Source of the DNA: Lunatimonas sp.
GTDB lineage: Bacteria > Bacteroidota > Bacteroidia > Cytophagales > Cyclobacteriaceae
Assembly (NCBI RefSeq): GCF_020832325.1
Contig: NZ_JAFIEU010000008.1
Location: 1 to 64,000, forward strand
Direction of reading: 5' to 3'
Length of the DNA stretch: 64,000 nt
Part shown: positions 1-9,059 of the stretch, one piece after another
How positions within the stretch are numbered: the first letter of the stretch is position 1
How the letters are laid out: each line of letters starts with the position of its first letter
Program-made: the position numbers and the translations under genes
The notes under the pieces: model-generated
Told to the model about the DNA's origin: nothing
What the model saw: the letters and a program-made list of their open reading frames with translations, nothing else
Database searches by the model: none

Positions 1-93
1 AAAATCAAAATTTTTTTTATCCGATTGAAGAAGCATGGGCCTAATTCAATCGGCAATGGTTGAAGACGCTATATATGTTACCACAATATAGCT

Positions 94-120
94 AATTTTG
101 CCCTATTGGGCAAAATTTTT
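94..120 (+). terminator. Hairpin with short T tract
   Basis: A perfect 10-bp stem (AATTTTGCCC / GGGCAAAATT) with a 4-nt TATT loop is followed by TTT. It is nearly symmetric, so it could act in either direction. No gene in the window ends here in the plus direction, so it probably ends a gene lying to the left of the window, or is an operator-like palindrome ahead of the gene at 212. Confidence 0.45.
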
Positions 121-211
121 AACTCCGTAAAGTAGTATTAAAGACACTTATTTGTCCGTTTTACCCTTTTCAGTATATATAACTATTATCAATCCTTTCT
201 CCATTAAGTCT

Positions 212-859
212 ATGAAAAAACTTGTTTTCAGCATGGTAATGCTATTGGTTACCTCGTTGGCATTTTCACAAACCCACCTGTACGAAAATCCAGATTTTGA
301 TCGAATCACCCAGGATCACCAAATCTTGGCTATCCTACCCTTTAAGGCCACGGTCACCCTTAGGCCAAAGCAGATGAAAGAAATCACCGCTGAGCACATG
401 GCAAAGATGGAACTTGCGGAGGGCAGAGAAATCCAGGCAGGTATGTACTCCTGGTTTCTGAAGCGCAAGAAACGGGGCGCGTTGGGTATAGATGTGCAGG
501 ACCCCAACACCACCAATGCCCTTCTGGCAAAAGCCAGAATCTCAGAGGACGATTATTCCATGATGACTCCACAGGAGATCGCAGAAGTCCTCGGCGTAGA
601 TGCGGTTATCATGGGTACCTTTGAGACTACAAAGCCTATGTCAGACGGGGCTTCTATCGCATTGGGTGTGTTGGTCGGATTCTATGGCAGCACTAACCGG
701 GCAGTAGCAAACATATTTATTTACAACGCGCAGGATGGGGTATTGTTGGTCAACTATAACAAAGCCGTAGCTGGTTCTGTGGGCAGTTCTACAGAAGATC
801 TGGTAAACATCCTAATGCGGAAGGCCTCCCGCAGAATCACTTATACCAAAAAGGTCTGA
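212..859 (+). CDS. Secreted protein with TolB-N/CsgG-like core
   Basis: The protein has 215 aa. The ATG at 212 is chosen because it opens directly into a signal peptide (MKKLVFSMVMLLVTSLAFSQ), whereas the frame further upstream has only a TTG. The mature part contains an ILPF segment near residue 40 and LGVDAVIMGTF in the second half. This spacing resembles the nucleotide-fold N-terminal domains of TolB and of CsgG/GNA1162-type proteins, so a periplasmic or outer-membrane-associated role is inferred. The product is otherwise unrecognised. It converges tail to tail with the beta-barrel gene that ends at 860. Confidence 0.7.
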   Translation: MKKLVFSMVMLLVTSLAFSQTHLYENPDFDRITQDHQILAILPFKATVTLRPKQMKEITAEHMAKMELAEGREIQAGMYSWFLKRKKRGALGIDVQDPNTTNALLAKARISEDDYSMMTPQEIAEVLGVDAVIMGTFETTKPMSDGASIALGVLVGFYGSTNRAVANIFIYNAQDGVLLVNYNKAVAGSVGSSTEDLVNILMRKASRRITYTKKV

Positions 860-1513
860 TCACTTAAGAACCCGAAAGAGGTAGGAAAGCGTAAATTCCA
901 ACTGTGTAAAGTTCAGGTCAAAAATGCGGTTTTGCGTCTCCGGTCTACCAAATTCATAGGAAAATCGGGCTTCTCCTTGGATCGTATTCTTGCCAAACAA
1001 TTTTGAAATTCCTACACCCCCGGTTAATCCATACATGATTTTCCGGGGGTCATCTCCAGGCTGTCCATAGGTGGGAATTACCAAGGTGCCTTCGGATACC
1101 CGGCTGATATCCCGGACGTTCAGCATGTACCCTACATGCGGGCCTAATTTGATGTGAAAACGCCCAGTATTTCCTATGTAAAAATTGGAAAGTATCGGGA
1201 TCTTCAAGTAGTCAAAACGGGTTTCGTTGCCCTCGTTTACGGAGTCCACCGCAGCATATCCCGTCGTGAGTAACTGAAATTCAATTTGCCCACCGGCATT
1301 TTTCTCAAAAAACTGCTCAATAACAAAGGAATGAGTTTGGGCAGTAAAACCCTTTACGCTTCGTGGAAAGGAACCTAGTGTGACCCGATAAGAGGCGCTA
1401 GAAGTAGAATACCCAGTCCGAAAACCAATACTGGTTTGACCCAGCACCGAGAAAATGGTCCCCAAGGCAAAAAAAATCAGTAGTAGCAGGCTGCGTAGAA
1501 GATTCATTCCCAT
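860..1513 (-). CDS. Outer-membrane beta-barrel protein (PorT-like fold)
   Basis: The protein has 217 aa with an N-terminal hydrophobic signal sequence ending near VLGQ. It then shows alternating amphipathic strands, including GFRTGYS, GQIEFQLLTTGY, IKLGPHVGYMLN, GLTGGVGISKLFG and QLEFTLSYLF, and ends in an aromatic strand typical of small outer-membrane barrels of Bacteroidota (outer membrane protein beta-barrel domain). The second Met, two codons in, is an equally good start. The ligand or function is unknown; barrels of this kind are often structural or secretion related. It converges with the gene ending at 859. Confidence 0.75.
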   Translation of the reverse strand: MGMNLLRSLLLLIFFALGTIFSVLGQTSIGFRTGYSTSSASYRVTLGSFPRSVKGFTAQTHSFVIEQFFEKNAGGQIEFQLLTTGYAAVDSVNEGNETRFDYLKIPILSNFYIGNTGRFHIKLGPHVGYMLNVRDISRVSEGTLVIPTYGQPGDDPRKIMYGLTGGVGISKLFGKNTIQGEARFSYEFGRPETQNRIFDLNFTQLEFTLSYLFRVLK

Positions 1514-1543
1514 ACAGGTATCAAAGGTCGAAGAAGTAAGCGC

Positions 1544-1744
1544 CTACTTCTTTTTTTTCTTTAGCTCATCCAGATCATCCCGGTCTCTTAACTTCTTGTC
1601 GTCCACATTCTTATTGAGAAACTCGTTGATCTTATCGATAGAAAAAGAACTGGAAATTTCGCCGAAGGAATTGATATTCATTTTAAATCCCTCCAGCTCC
1701 GGATTAACCTTTGGAGTTTCCTCCTTTTTTGATTTCTTACTCAT
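1544..1744 (-). CDS. Small highly charged conserved-looking protein
   Basis: The protein has 66 aa. The ATG at 1744 (MSKKSKKEE) is chosen over an upstream start because the region before it runs into gltX. It opens with a Lys-rich stretch, has a central segment INSFGEISSSFSIDKINEFLNKN, and ends DRDDLDELKKKKK. There is no signal peptide or membrane span, so it is cytoplasmic. It lies 41 bp downstream of gltX on the same strand and could be co-transcribed. No function is recognised; the regular acidic/basic pattern suggests a nucleic-acid or protein-binding small protein, but that is a guess. Confidence 0.65.
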   Translation of the reverse strand: MSKKSKKEETPKVNPELEGFKMNINSFGEISSSFSIDKINEFLNKNVDDKKLRDRDDLDELKKKKK

Positions 1745-1785
1745 GTCTACTAAATTTAACCGCAAGCCGTCCGGGAATTTACCCA

Positions 1786-3324
1786 TCAAGCTTTCACGGG
1801 TAGTATATGTAACGCAAACGCGATTCTTTTGGCCAATTCTTCCTTGCCCAATATCTCAAATACCTGCATCAGGTCAGGACCAGCACCTACACCGGTCACA
1901 GCGAGACGAACCGCCTGCATGATTTTACCCAATTTCACCTCAGATTCCTCGGCCGCTTCATGCAGCAAATGCTTTGCAGTATCCGCATCCAAGTCTCCCG
2001 CCAAGGCGCTGACCTTTGCCTGGAAAGATGCTAATACCTTCACTGCATCGGCATTCCATTTTTTATCCGCAACTGCCTCGTCGAATGCTTCAGGAGCAAA
2101 GAGCATAAACCTGCCTTCCTTCCACAGATCAGCTGGAAAGGTGGCCCGTTCCTTCATGAGCGCAGCAATTTTTTCAGCTTTCTGCTGGGAGATTTCGATC
2201 TTTTCCTGAGCTAAATCAGCCAACAGATAAGCCGCGAGCTCGGTGTCAGACTTTCTTCTGAGGTATTGTTCGTTGTACCATTTGGCTTTATGTATGTCGA
2301 ATTTGGTGCCTGACTTGCCAATACGCTCGATAGTAAATGCCTCCACGAGCTCCTCCACGGAGAAGATCTCCCGATGGTCTCCGGGATTCCAACCTAAAAA
2401 AGCTAGAAAATTCAAAAACGCGTCCGGTAGGTAGCCCTGATCTTTAAAACTGTCTGCCACTTGGCCTGTAGCTGGGTCTGTCCACATAAGGGGAAACAAC
2501 GGGAAACCATGTTTTTCTGCATCCCGCTTGGATAGCTTTCCATTTCCATCAGGCTTGAGCAACAGCGGCAAGTGGGCAAACTCAGGCATGGTATCTTCCC
2601 AACCAAAATACCTATACAATAGCACATGCAGGGGTGCAGAAGGTAACCATTCCTCCCCTCGGATCACGTGCGTGATCTTCATTAGGTGATCGTCCACGAT
2701 GTTTGCCAGGTGATAGGTAGGCATGCCATCTGACTTCATCAATACCTTGTCGTCCAACGTACTTGAGTGCACCATGACCCAGCCCCTAACCTTGTCCTGA
2801 AGTCTAACCTCCTCCTTGCGGGGAATTTTCACGCGGATCACGTACGGGTCACCGGATTCCAAACGGGCTTTTACCTCATCGGCAGGCAGCGTCAAAGAAT
2901 TTTTCATCTGCATGCGGGTGATCGAATTGTACTGGGGAGATACAACCCTTGCAGCCGATAATCGTTCGCGCATCGCCTCCAGCTCTTCGGCCGTGTCAAA
3001 GGCATAATAGGCATGGCCCTTATCCAGCAAATCCTGCGCGTACTGCATGTACATCTCCTTTCGCTCCGATTGACGGTATGGACCATATTCCCCCGGGTTC
3101 CAAGGGCTTTCATCCGGGCTGATACCCAGCCATTCTAGCGATTCTTTGATATATTCTTCCGCTCCCGGCACAAACCTGGTTTGATCCGTGTCCTCAATCC
3201 GGAGCAGAAACTTGCCTCCAGTCTTTCGGGCAAACAGGTAATTGTACAATGCGGTCCTTACCCCACCTATGTGCAGTGCACCGGTAGGAGAAGGGGCAAA
3301 TCTTACGCGGACTTCTCTACTCAT
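1786..3324 (-). CDS. gltX: Glutamate--tRNA ligase
   Basis: The protein has 512 aa, normal for the class I glutamyl-tRNA synthetase, which charges tRNA-Glu in the cytoplasm. The catalytic Rossmann core starts at residue 5 (VRFAPSPTGALHIGG), with the HIGH signature as HIGG at 18-21 and the KMSKS signature as KLSKR at about 263-267. The family motif RIEDTDQ is present near residue 43, and the alpha-helical anticodon-binding part fills the C-terminal third. A TATCTTTG -7 box at 3354-3361 sits 30 nt ahead of the ATG and supports this start. No anomaly is visible. Confidence 0.97.
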   Translation of the reverse strand: MSREVRVRFAPSPTGALHIGGVRTALYNYLFARKTGGKFLLRIEDTDQTRFVPGAEEYIKESLEWLGISPDESPWNPGEYGPYRQSERKEMYMQYAQDLLDKGHAYYAFDTAEELEAMRERLSAARVVSPQYNSITRMQMKNSLTLPADEVKARLESGDPYVIRVKIPRKEEVRLQDKVRGWVMVHSSTLDDKVLMKSDGMPTYHLANIVDDHLMKITHVIRGEEWLPSAPLHVLLYRYFGWEDTMPEFAHLPLLLKPDGNGKLSKRDAEKHGFPLFPLMWTDPATGQVADSFKDQGYLPDAFLNFLAFLGWNPGDHREIFSVEELVEAFTIERIGKSGTKFDIHKAKWYNEQYLRRKSDTELAAYLLADLAQEKIEISQQKAEKIAALMKERATFPADLWKEGRFMLFAPEAFDEAVADKKWNADAVKVLASFQAKVSALAGDLDADTAKHLLHEAAEESEVKLGKIMQAVRLAVTGVGAGPDLMQVFEILGKEELAKRIAFALHILPVKA

Positions 3325-3353
3325 CGTTTCGATATACTATTTTTTCTAAACCG

Positions 3354-3361
3354 CAAAGATA
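3354..3361 (-). promoter_or_regulatory. -7 box of gltX promoter
   Basis: On the minus strand this reads TATCTTTG, a perfect match to the Bacteroidota -7 consensus TAnnTTTG, 30 nt before the gltX ATG. No clear TTTG lies at the expected 17-21 nt upstream, so only the -7 element is called. Confidence 0.5.
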
Positions 3362-3476
3362 AAAAATTACGAGGAATGAAAGGGTCTAAGGCCAAAGTAT
3401 TGTTTTTCCACTCCTTACTAACCTGCACTAAACCTTCGAGAAGATGATTTTGTTGCTACTGTAAATACCCTTAAGA

Positions 3477-4076
3477 ATGACACCAAACAAATCCAACGAT
3501 CCCATGACCCCTGAGCTGATTCGGCTTATGAAGATATTTGGGGCCGCTTCATTGCTTTTGGTGCTGATCATGTCCTTTTTCAACGAACGAAGGGCATCTA
3601 ATCGCGGTGATACAGATGAATTCAGTATCACCTCGTCTAGTCGACTGTATTTCAAGAATGTTCGAAGGGCTTACTACGATACCGAAATCCGTGCCGACGC
3701 CAAGATGGAACTCTATCGCCTCGGCAGTAGGGTTAGCGATTCTACAGCACTCGTGCTGAACAGTGCACTGATCATCAACAAGGTCAAAGATGCGGCTTAC
3801 CTGATTTTGGAACCCCAAGGGCAGCTGAAAACAATGGATACTCTCCGTATTCGCTGGACAGAGCCTTCGGGACTTCAGAGAGAAAGTGCCTTCGGTAAAG
3901 GGGACCGATATGCTCATTTCTATTTTATTGAGGAAATTTTTCCCCACCTGGAAGAGTCGGTACCCTTTGAGGTGAAGCTTGGAGATGCTTGGGAGCCTAT
4001 ACTCCAAGATGAAAAAGAACGGGATGCCCTGCGGGTCACCGTAAAGGATTTTTTCCGTTTAATTGGCCGTCAATGA
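3477..4076 (+). CDS. Hypothetical membrane-anchored protein
   Basis: The protein has 199 aa. A single hydrophobic segment at about residues 18-38 (LMKIFGAASLLLVLIMSFF) follows a short polar N-terminus, giving a type II anchor or uncleaved signal. The rest is a beta-rich soluble domain (YFKNVRRAYYDTEI, AAYLILEPQGQ, LRIRWTEPSG) that should lie outside the cytoplasm. The family is not recognised. It is transcribed divergently from gltX and followed by another unrecognised gene. The start is supported by the first in-frame ATG just ahead of the anchor. Confidence 0.65.
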   Translation: MTPNKSNDPMTPELIRLMKIFGAASLLLVLIMSFFNERRASNRGDTDEFSITSSSRLYFKNVRRAYYDTEIRADAKMELYRLGSRVSDSTALVLNSALIINKVKDAAYLILEPQGQLKTMDTLRIRWTEPSGLQRESAFGKGDRYAHFYFIEEIFPHLEESVPFEVKLGDAWEPILQDEKERDALRVTVKDFFRLIGRQ

Positions 4077-4188
4077 GTGACCATTTCGCAGCATTTGACA
4101 AAAAATTTCTCTACCTTTAAAAACACCGGCAGACCTAAGGCTGTTTACTGGATGCTTGAAGCAGGTAAAAAACCCAATTTAACCCCAT

Positions 4189-4644
4189 ATGGAATTACAT
4201 CGAATCGATAACCTATGGCATTTCTTTGCGACACAAAACGAGCTGTTCCTCAAAAAGGAGGTTAGTAGGCGTGTCTCTTACCAGGTTCAAAAACAGCATA
4301 TCGCATTGGTTCACAGCTTCAACCCCAAATTTCCGTTGCAATCTTTCTTAACCGTGCAGCCTAAATCCTTCAGAAACGTGGTAGATACATTTGTCGCAGA
4401 AAGAAAGCAGTTTGGAATACAAACTCCTCTAAACCTGTCGCATCAACGCATGTTCTTCCCGAAGGAAATCCTGCTCCTTCGCAATAAATTCAGCCTAAAG
4501 GTCGAGCGGGATAGCCATGCTCAGGTCCGAGTGACGCTGACGCCCTTTCTTCCAAAAAACATACAGGATATCCGTACTCCTATAAACCATCTCTCCGAAC
4601 ACCTTTGGGGATTCAGATACTTTTTGGAACTTGTCAAAAATTAA
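4189..4644 (+). CDS. Hypothetical cytoplasmic protein
   Basis: The protein has 151 aa, is basic, and has no signal peptide or membrane span. It is rich in Phe, His and Gln in the first half (MELHRIDNLWHFFATQNELF). No motif or family is recognised. The reading frame is intact between two plausible genes, with a normal ATG and an A-rich leader. A candidate -7 box TACCTTTA at 4112-4119 lies upstream, but its TTTG is only 14 nt away. The call rests on frame length and context only, so it could still be a chance frame. Confidence 0.5.
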   Translation: MELHRIDNLWHFFATQNELFLKKEVSRRVSYQVQKQHIALVHSFNPKFPLQSFLTVQPKSFRNVVDTFVAERKQFGIQTPLNLSHQRMFFPKEILLLRNKFSLKVERDSHAQVRVTLTPFLPKNIQDIRTPINHLSEHLWGFRYFLELVKN

Positions 4645-4683
4645 CAAAATAAGGAGAATCTTCTCATTAACTTTATCAATGTC

Positions 4684-5121
4684 ATGACAGACACCCCAAC
4701 GCCACCGGTTTTTGGAATGCCACTACGAGGTATCTTGTTGCTAGCTGGCGTATACACTTTCATTTGGGGGGCCTTTTTCAAGTGGTTTGGCCCTACAGTA
4801 CTTGGCTGGATGGCCTCTGAATCCGTTCTGAATAGCATTGCATCCACCAATGCGTTCGGAACCTTCGGCATGTTAATCGGCTTTTTGATCTTTCTCAGCG
4901 CCTTTTATCCTTTCAGTTGGGTGTATTTAATCGGGTTGGGAATAGTCGGCAAATTGGTCTCCTTAGCGTGGTTTGTGCTCGCCTATTCGGATGTAGTTAC
5001 CTGGAACAAGCGCTCCTTTTTCTACCTGATAGCCAACGACCTCATTTGGATCATTCCCTTAGCCATTATCGGCTACAAGGCGCTGCAGGGTAGGCGATAC
5101 CTCGCGACACTGGAGAAATAA
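4684..5121 (+). CDS. Four-helix integral membrane protein, unknown function
   Basis: The protein has 145 aa with four hydrophobic segments at about residues 10-35, 55-75, 78-100 and 112-132. The first (GILLLAGVYTFIWGAFFKW) and third (YPFSWVYLIGLGIVGKLVSLAWFVLAYSDVV) are the longest. A short basic tail (GRRYLATLEK) should be cytoplasmic. There are no catalytic residues or cofactor motifs. It is a small inner-membrane protein of the type often annotated only as hypothetical in Bacteroidota. The ATG at 4684 is used because an ATG five bases earlier stops at once. Confidence 0.7.
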   Translation: MTDTPTPPVFGMPLRGILLLAGVYTFIWGAFFKWFGPTVLGWMASESVLNSIASTNAFGTFGMLIGFLIFLSAFYPFSWVYLIGLGIVGKLVSLAWFVLAYSDVVTWNKRSFFYLIANDLIWIIPLAIIGYKALQGRRYLATLEK

Positions 5122-5125
5122 TGCC

Positions 5126-5154
5126 AAAAAAAGCCACGGGGACACCCCGCGGCT
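5126..5154 (-). terminator. Rho-independent terminator of the Tyr-rich lipoprotein gene
   Basis: On the minus strand the hairpin (AGCCGCGGGG / CCCCGTGGCT, one mismatch, 3-nt loop) is followed by seven T. It lies downstream of the gene at 5189-5638 and abuts the stop of the convergent plus-strand gene. Confidence 0.7.
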
Positions 5155-5188
5155 TCTAACAGTTAACCTAAAAAAAACAACTAAGTAT

Positions 5189-5638
5189 CTAATTTCCCCT
5201 ACGATTGCTTGGGGCACTTCTCCCACCAGACGCAGGTGCCGATCGCCTCGTACCCGGAGACACGGTGCTTCGGTTAGCCGGCGGGGAAGTACTTCTTCTA
5301 TTCATTTGTGTGTTAGACCTTTGATTCCTAGGCTGCACACGCTGCTGTTGGTTCGGGGAGGTGCTTCTTCTGTTATTGGGGCTGACTTGTGCCGGCCTCC
5401 GATTACTTCGGGGAGCAACTCTACGGTTGTTTTGCAAAGGTCTGTCTTGCTGTATGATTACATTATTTCTGGGAAATAAACCCGGTGTGTAGTACATTCC
5501 CGGCGCATAATACATGCCTGGACCGTAATACATCGGATCGTAATATCCATAGGATTGAACTGCTCTATTCGAATTACAAGAGGTAATCAGCAAAAGCCCC
5601 ATTACAAACAATCCCGATAACATCCATCTTTTCATCAT
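5189..5638 (-). CDS. Low-complexity lipoprotein, Tyr-Gly then Arg-Asn-Ser rich
   Basis: The protein has 149 aa. A lipoprotein signal ends in the lipobox LITSC at about residues 17-21. Next come three tandem YY-x-PG(M) units (residues 35-55), then a long Arg/Asn/Ser/Pro/Gln tail with recurring NRRS, RRST and RRSAP words. The mature protein should be an extremely basic, disordered surface or periplasmic lipoprotein. No enzymatic domain is present. Function is unknown; such composition suits binding to polyanions or cell-wall polymers, but that is inference. A terminator follows at 5126-5154. Confidence 0.75.
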   Translation of the reverse strand: MMKRWMLSGLFVMGLLLITSCNSNRAVQSYGYYDPMYYGPGMYYAPGMYYTPGLFPRNNVIIQQDRPLQNNRRVAPRSNRRPAQVSPNNRRSTSPNQQQRVQPRNQRSNTQMNRRSTSPPANRSTVSPGTRRSAPASGGRSAPSNRRGN

Positions 5639-5709
5639 ATCCTCCTTTCATCTTTTTGATGAAATATATGAAAAAACCGTGCCAAAAGGATGTTACCACC
5701 GCGCCTGTA

Positions 5710-6018
5710 CTAGGTGATCAGTATCAGTATCAGCAAAATGACGATAATGGCGCCCACAGAGAGGTACACACCTCCGCTGATGGCTTTCGCTTCTTTGTTG
5801 ATTTCCCGGAGCTCTTTTCGTACCTCTCGCTTCTCTGTTTTGCTCAGCTCGGCAAAGTTCATTGCTTTGATCTCTGCTACACGGTCACTAATTTCCTCCA
5901 TCCGAAGTTCATCCTCTGGGCTTAACGTTTTGGGATCTTTGTCTGCCTTTGCCATGGCTGCCGGAGCCAGAGAGGTGAACAAAAATACAAGGGATAAAAA
6001 AAACGCTATTTTTCTCAT
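5710..6018 (-). CDS. Small exported protein: coiled coil plus C-terminal membrane anchor
   Basis: The protein has 102 aa. The signal peptide (residues 1-23, ending AMA) is followed by a heptad-rich charged helix at about 32-78 (LRMEEISDRVAEIKAMNF, KTEKREVRKELREINK) and a C-terminal hydrophobic anchor at about 82-101 (VYLSVGAIIVILLILILI). It should sit on the periplasmic face of the inner membrane as a coiled coil. Proteins of this layout are widespread in Bacteroidota and are sometimes mislabelled as tRNA-synthetase-like because of the coiled coil. It diverges from polA. Confidence 0.75.
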   Translation of the reverse strand: MRKIAFFLSLVFLFTSLAPAAMAKADKDPKTLSPEDELRMEEISDRVAEIKAMNFAELSKTEKREVRKELREINKEAKAISGGVYLSVGAIIVILLILILIT

Positions 6019-6139
6019 GTGTTTATAGGATTAAATAAAACATATATTGGCATTCGGAAAGCGGGTGATAGGTGCCTTTAACCGAATTCCCAAAACACTT
6101 ACCAAATACCGATCCAATTCTGATTGGGCCGGGGAATAT

Positions 6140-6168
6140 TTTGTTCCGCCCATTTAGGGATTAATTTG
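6140..6168 (+). promoter_or_regulatory. Candidate polA promoter
   Basis: TTTG (6140-6143), a 17-nt spacer and TTAATTTG (6161-6168), one mismatch from TAnnTTTG, lie about 63 nt before the polA ATG in the divergent intergenic region. Confidence 0.4.
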
Positions 6169-6231
6169 TAACTTGGCTTTTTATTCAACAAGCCCACCGG
6201 CCATCCGGTGTTTTCTACAAACCCGACACCT

Positions 6232-9057
6232 ATGTTAACCAAAGGTTCAAAAAAACTGTTTTTATTGGACGCCATGGCGCTAATTTACCGCGCACACTTT
6301 GCTTTTAGCAAAACCCCACGTATCAATAGCAAGGGGCTAAATACTGGCGTGATGCTAGGATTCACCAATACGCTGTTGGAAGTACTGGAAAAAGAAAAGC
6401 CTACTCATATCGCCGTGGCATTTGATACCCACGCGCCTACCTTTCGCCACGAGCGATTTGAAGCCTATAAGGCAAACCGCCAAGAGCAACCCGAAGACAT
6501 TGGAATTGCCATTCCATGGGTCAAGCAAATCGTACAGGCCTTTAACATTCCAGTGTTGGAACTGGACGGCTTTGAAGCGGACGATATCATTGGCACCATA
6601 GCCAAAAAAGCGGAGCGAACCAGTTTTGTGGTCTACATGATGACACCCGACAAAGACTACGGCCAACTGGTAGAAGACCATATCTACCTATACAAGCCGG
6701 CCTTTATGGGCAATGCGGTAGATGTCATGGGACCAAAGGAAATCTGTGCCAAATGGGATATCGAACACGTGGATCAGGTTCGGGATATCCTGGGCCTCAT
6801 GGGGGATGCCGTAGACAATATCCCGGGCATCCCTGGTATAGGTGAAAAAACCGCCGTAAAACTGCTAAAAACCTACGGAACCATCGAAGAATTGCTCAAA
6901 AACACGCAGGACCTAAAAGGCAAGCAGCGTGAAAAGGTGGAGGAATTCGGGCAGCAGGGGATTCTGTCCAAGGAATTGGCCACTATCAGCCAGGACGTGC
7001 CGATTGACTTTGTGGAAGAGGAACTGCGCTACGACGGTCCCGACGAGGAAAAACTCAAAGCACTCTTTGCCGAATTGGAATTTCGAACCCTTACCAAACG
7101 CGTATTCGGCGAGGCCATGAAAAAGCCCAACTTGCGCGTGGACGAGCAACTGGGTCTGTTTACCGGCATAGAGGAAAAGGCGACGGAAAATACCGATGCG
7201 GCTTCCGCAGAGCCACTGCCCTTGACGGCCGCACCCGATTCCCAAGACACGCTCCACAGCCGACCCCACAGCTACCACAAGGTATCGGGCAGGGAGGCTG
7301 TAGGTGAATTGGTAAAGTACCTGCTGCAGCAGCCGGAGATATGTTTCGACACCGAAACTACTTCGTTAAACCCAAACGACGCCGAACTGGTGGGGATTTC
7401 CTTTGCCTATATTCCAGGAGAGGCCTACTACCTTCCAGTCCCCGCAGAAGTAGAAGCCGCCCGGGAGATTCTTTCCTGGCTGGAGCCTGTCTTTTCAGCT
7501 GAAAAAATCACCAAAATCGGACAAAACGTAAAATACGACCTCCTAGTTCTGAAAAACTATGGTGTGGAAGTCAAAGGAAGGCTCTACGATACCATGCTGG
7601 CGCATTACCTGATTGAGCCGGAGGGAAAGCACTCCATGGATTGGCTGGCGGAGCAATACCTTAATTACAAGCCCGTCTCCATCACCAGTCTGATTGGCAA
7701 GAAAGGTAAAAACCAGGGAAATATGCGGGACGTAGACGTGGATGAAGTAGTCGATTATGCTTCCGAAGACGCGGACATCACCCTACAGTTAAAGCAGGTG
7801 CTGGATCCCTTGGTGAAACAACAGGGTGTAGAAAAGCTGCTGCACGAGGTAGAAAACCCCCTGATCGAGGTGCTTACCGCCATGGAATTTGAAGGCGTGA
7901 AGATAAATACCGCAGCGCTTTCCGAATTGTCCGCAGAATTGGAAAAGGAAAGCCGTGTCTTGGAAGCCCGGGTGTTTGAATTGGCTGGGGAGACGTTCAA
8001 TTTGAGTTCGCCCAAACAACTGGGTGAAATCCTCTTCGTTAAGATGAATTTGGACCCCAAAGCGAAGAAAACCAAAACCGGGCAGTTTGCTACCGGGGAA
8101 GAAGTGCTTAGCAAAATGGCCGGAGAGCACGAAATCGCCCAAGCAATTCTAGATTACCGGCAGATGGTCAAACTCAAATCCACTTATGTGGATGCTCTAC
8201 CGGGGCTGATTAACCCCAAGACGGGGCGCATCCATACTACCTACAATCAGTTTGTCGCCGCCACTGGAAGGCTTTCTTCCATAAACCCCAACCTTCAAAA
8301 TATCCCCATTCGCTCCGAACGGGGCCGTGAGATCCGAAAGGCCTTTGTCCCTCGGGATGAAGATCACCTGATTCTGGCAGCGGATTACTCCCAAATTGAG
8401 CTCCGTATCATGGCGGCCTTTTCGAAGGATGAATCCATGATTGAGGCATTTAAAAACGGGAGGGATGTTCACGCAACCACCGCGGCCAAGGTCTTTCAAG
8501 TACCCCTAGAGGAAGTCACCTCCGATATGCGCCGTAAGGCCAAGACAGCAAACTTTGGTATCATCTATGGCATCTCCGCCTTTGGGCTATCCCAACGCCT
8601 GAATATTCCCCGAGGAGAAGCCAAGGAAATCATTGATGCCTATTTCAAGGAATTTCCAGCTGTAAAGGACTATATGGACCGCAGCATCGAAAAAGCCCGA
8701 ACGCAGGAATATGTCGAAACCATCCTCGGACGAAGGCGCTACCTCCGTGATATCAACAGTCGCAACGCCACCATGCGTGGATTTGCCGAACGGAACGCGA
8801 TCAATGCACCTATACAGGGCTCTGCTGCCGATATGATCAAAGTGGCCATGATCAACGTGCATCACTGGATGAAAAAAGAACAGCTCCGATCCAAAATGAT
8901 TCTTCAAGTACACGATGAATTGGTGTTCGACGCCCACCGATCCGAGGTAGAACTACTCAAGCGGGAAATTCCGCGCCTCATGGCAGAGGCGGTGGACATT
9001 GGGATACCCGTCGTAGCGGAAGTAGGGATAGGTAAAGACTGGCTAGAAGCGCATTAG
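6232..9057 (+). CDS. polA: DNA polymerase I
   Basis: The protein has 941 aa from the ATG at 6232; a GTG 24 nt upstream is less likely. All three Pol I activities are present. The N-terminal 5'-nuclease has the Asp-rich GFEADDIIG and GDAVDNIPGIPGIGEKTA motifs. The 3'-5' exonuclease has FDTETT at about 372, NVKYD, and DYASEDAD. The family A polymerase has motif A ADYSQIELR at about 717, motif B RRKAKTANFGIIYG and motif C QVHDELVF at about 892. It functions in Okazaki-fragment processing and repair. The proofreading acidic residues are intact, unlike in Taq-type enzymes. It converges with the HopJ gene, with 2 bp between the stops. Confidence 0.98.
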   Translation: MLTKGSKKLFLLDAMALIYRAHFAFSKTPRINSKGLNTGVMLGFTNTLLEVLEKEKPTHIAVAFDTHAPTFRHERFEAYKANRQEQPEDIGIAIPWVKQIVQAFNIPVLELDGFEADDIIGTIAKKAERTSFVVYMMTPDKDYGQLVEDHIYLYKPAFMGNAVDVMGPKEICAKWDIEHVDQVRDILGLMGDAVDNIPGIPGIGEKTAVKLLKTYGTIEELLKNTQDLKGKQREKVEEFGQQGILSKELATISQDVPIDFVEEELRYDGPDEEKLKALFAELEFRTLTKRVFGEAMKKPNLRVDEQLGLFTGIEEKATENTDAASAEPLPLTAAPDSQDTLHSRPHSYHKVSGREAVGELVKYLLQQPEICFDTETTSLNPNDAELVGISFAYIPGEAYYLPVPAEVEAAREILSWLEPVFSAEKITKIGQNVKYDLLVLKNYGVEVKGRLYDTMLAHYLIEPEGKHSMDWLAEQYLNYKPVSITSLIGKKGKNQGNMRDVDVDEVVDYASEDADITLQLKQVLDPLVKQQGVEKLLHEVENPLIEVLTAMEFEGVKINTAALSELSAELEKESRVLEARVFELAGETFNLSSPKQLGEILFVKMNLDPKAKKTKTGQFATGEEVLSKMAGEHEIAQAILDYRQMVKLKSTYVDALPGLINPKTGRIHTTYNQFVAATGRLSSINPNLQNIPIRSERGREIRKAFVPRDEDHLILAADYSQIELRIMAAFSKDESMIEAFKNGRDVHATTAAKVFQVPLEEVTSDMRRKAKTANFGIIYGISAFGLSQRLNIPRGEAKEIIDAYFKEFPAVKDYMDRSIEKARTQEYVETILGRRRYLRDINSRNATMRGFAERNAINAPIQGSAADMIKVAMINVHHWMKKEQLRSKMILQVHDELVFDAHRSEVELLKREIPRLMAEAVDIGIPVVAEVGIGKDWLEAH

Positions 9058-9059
9058 AA

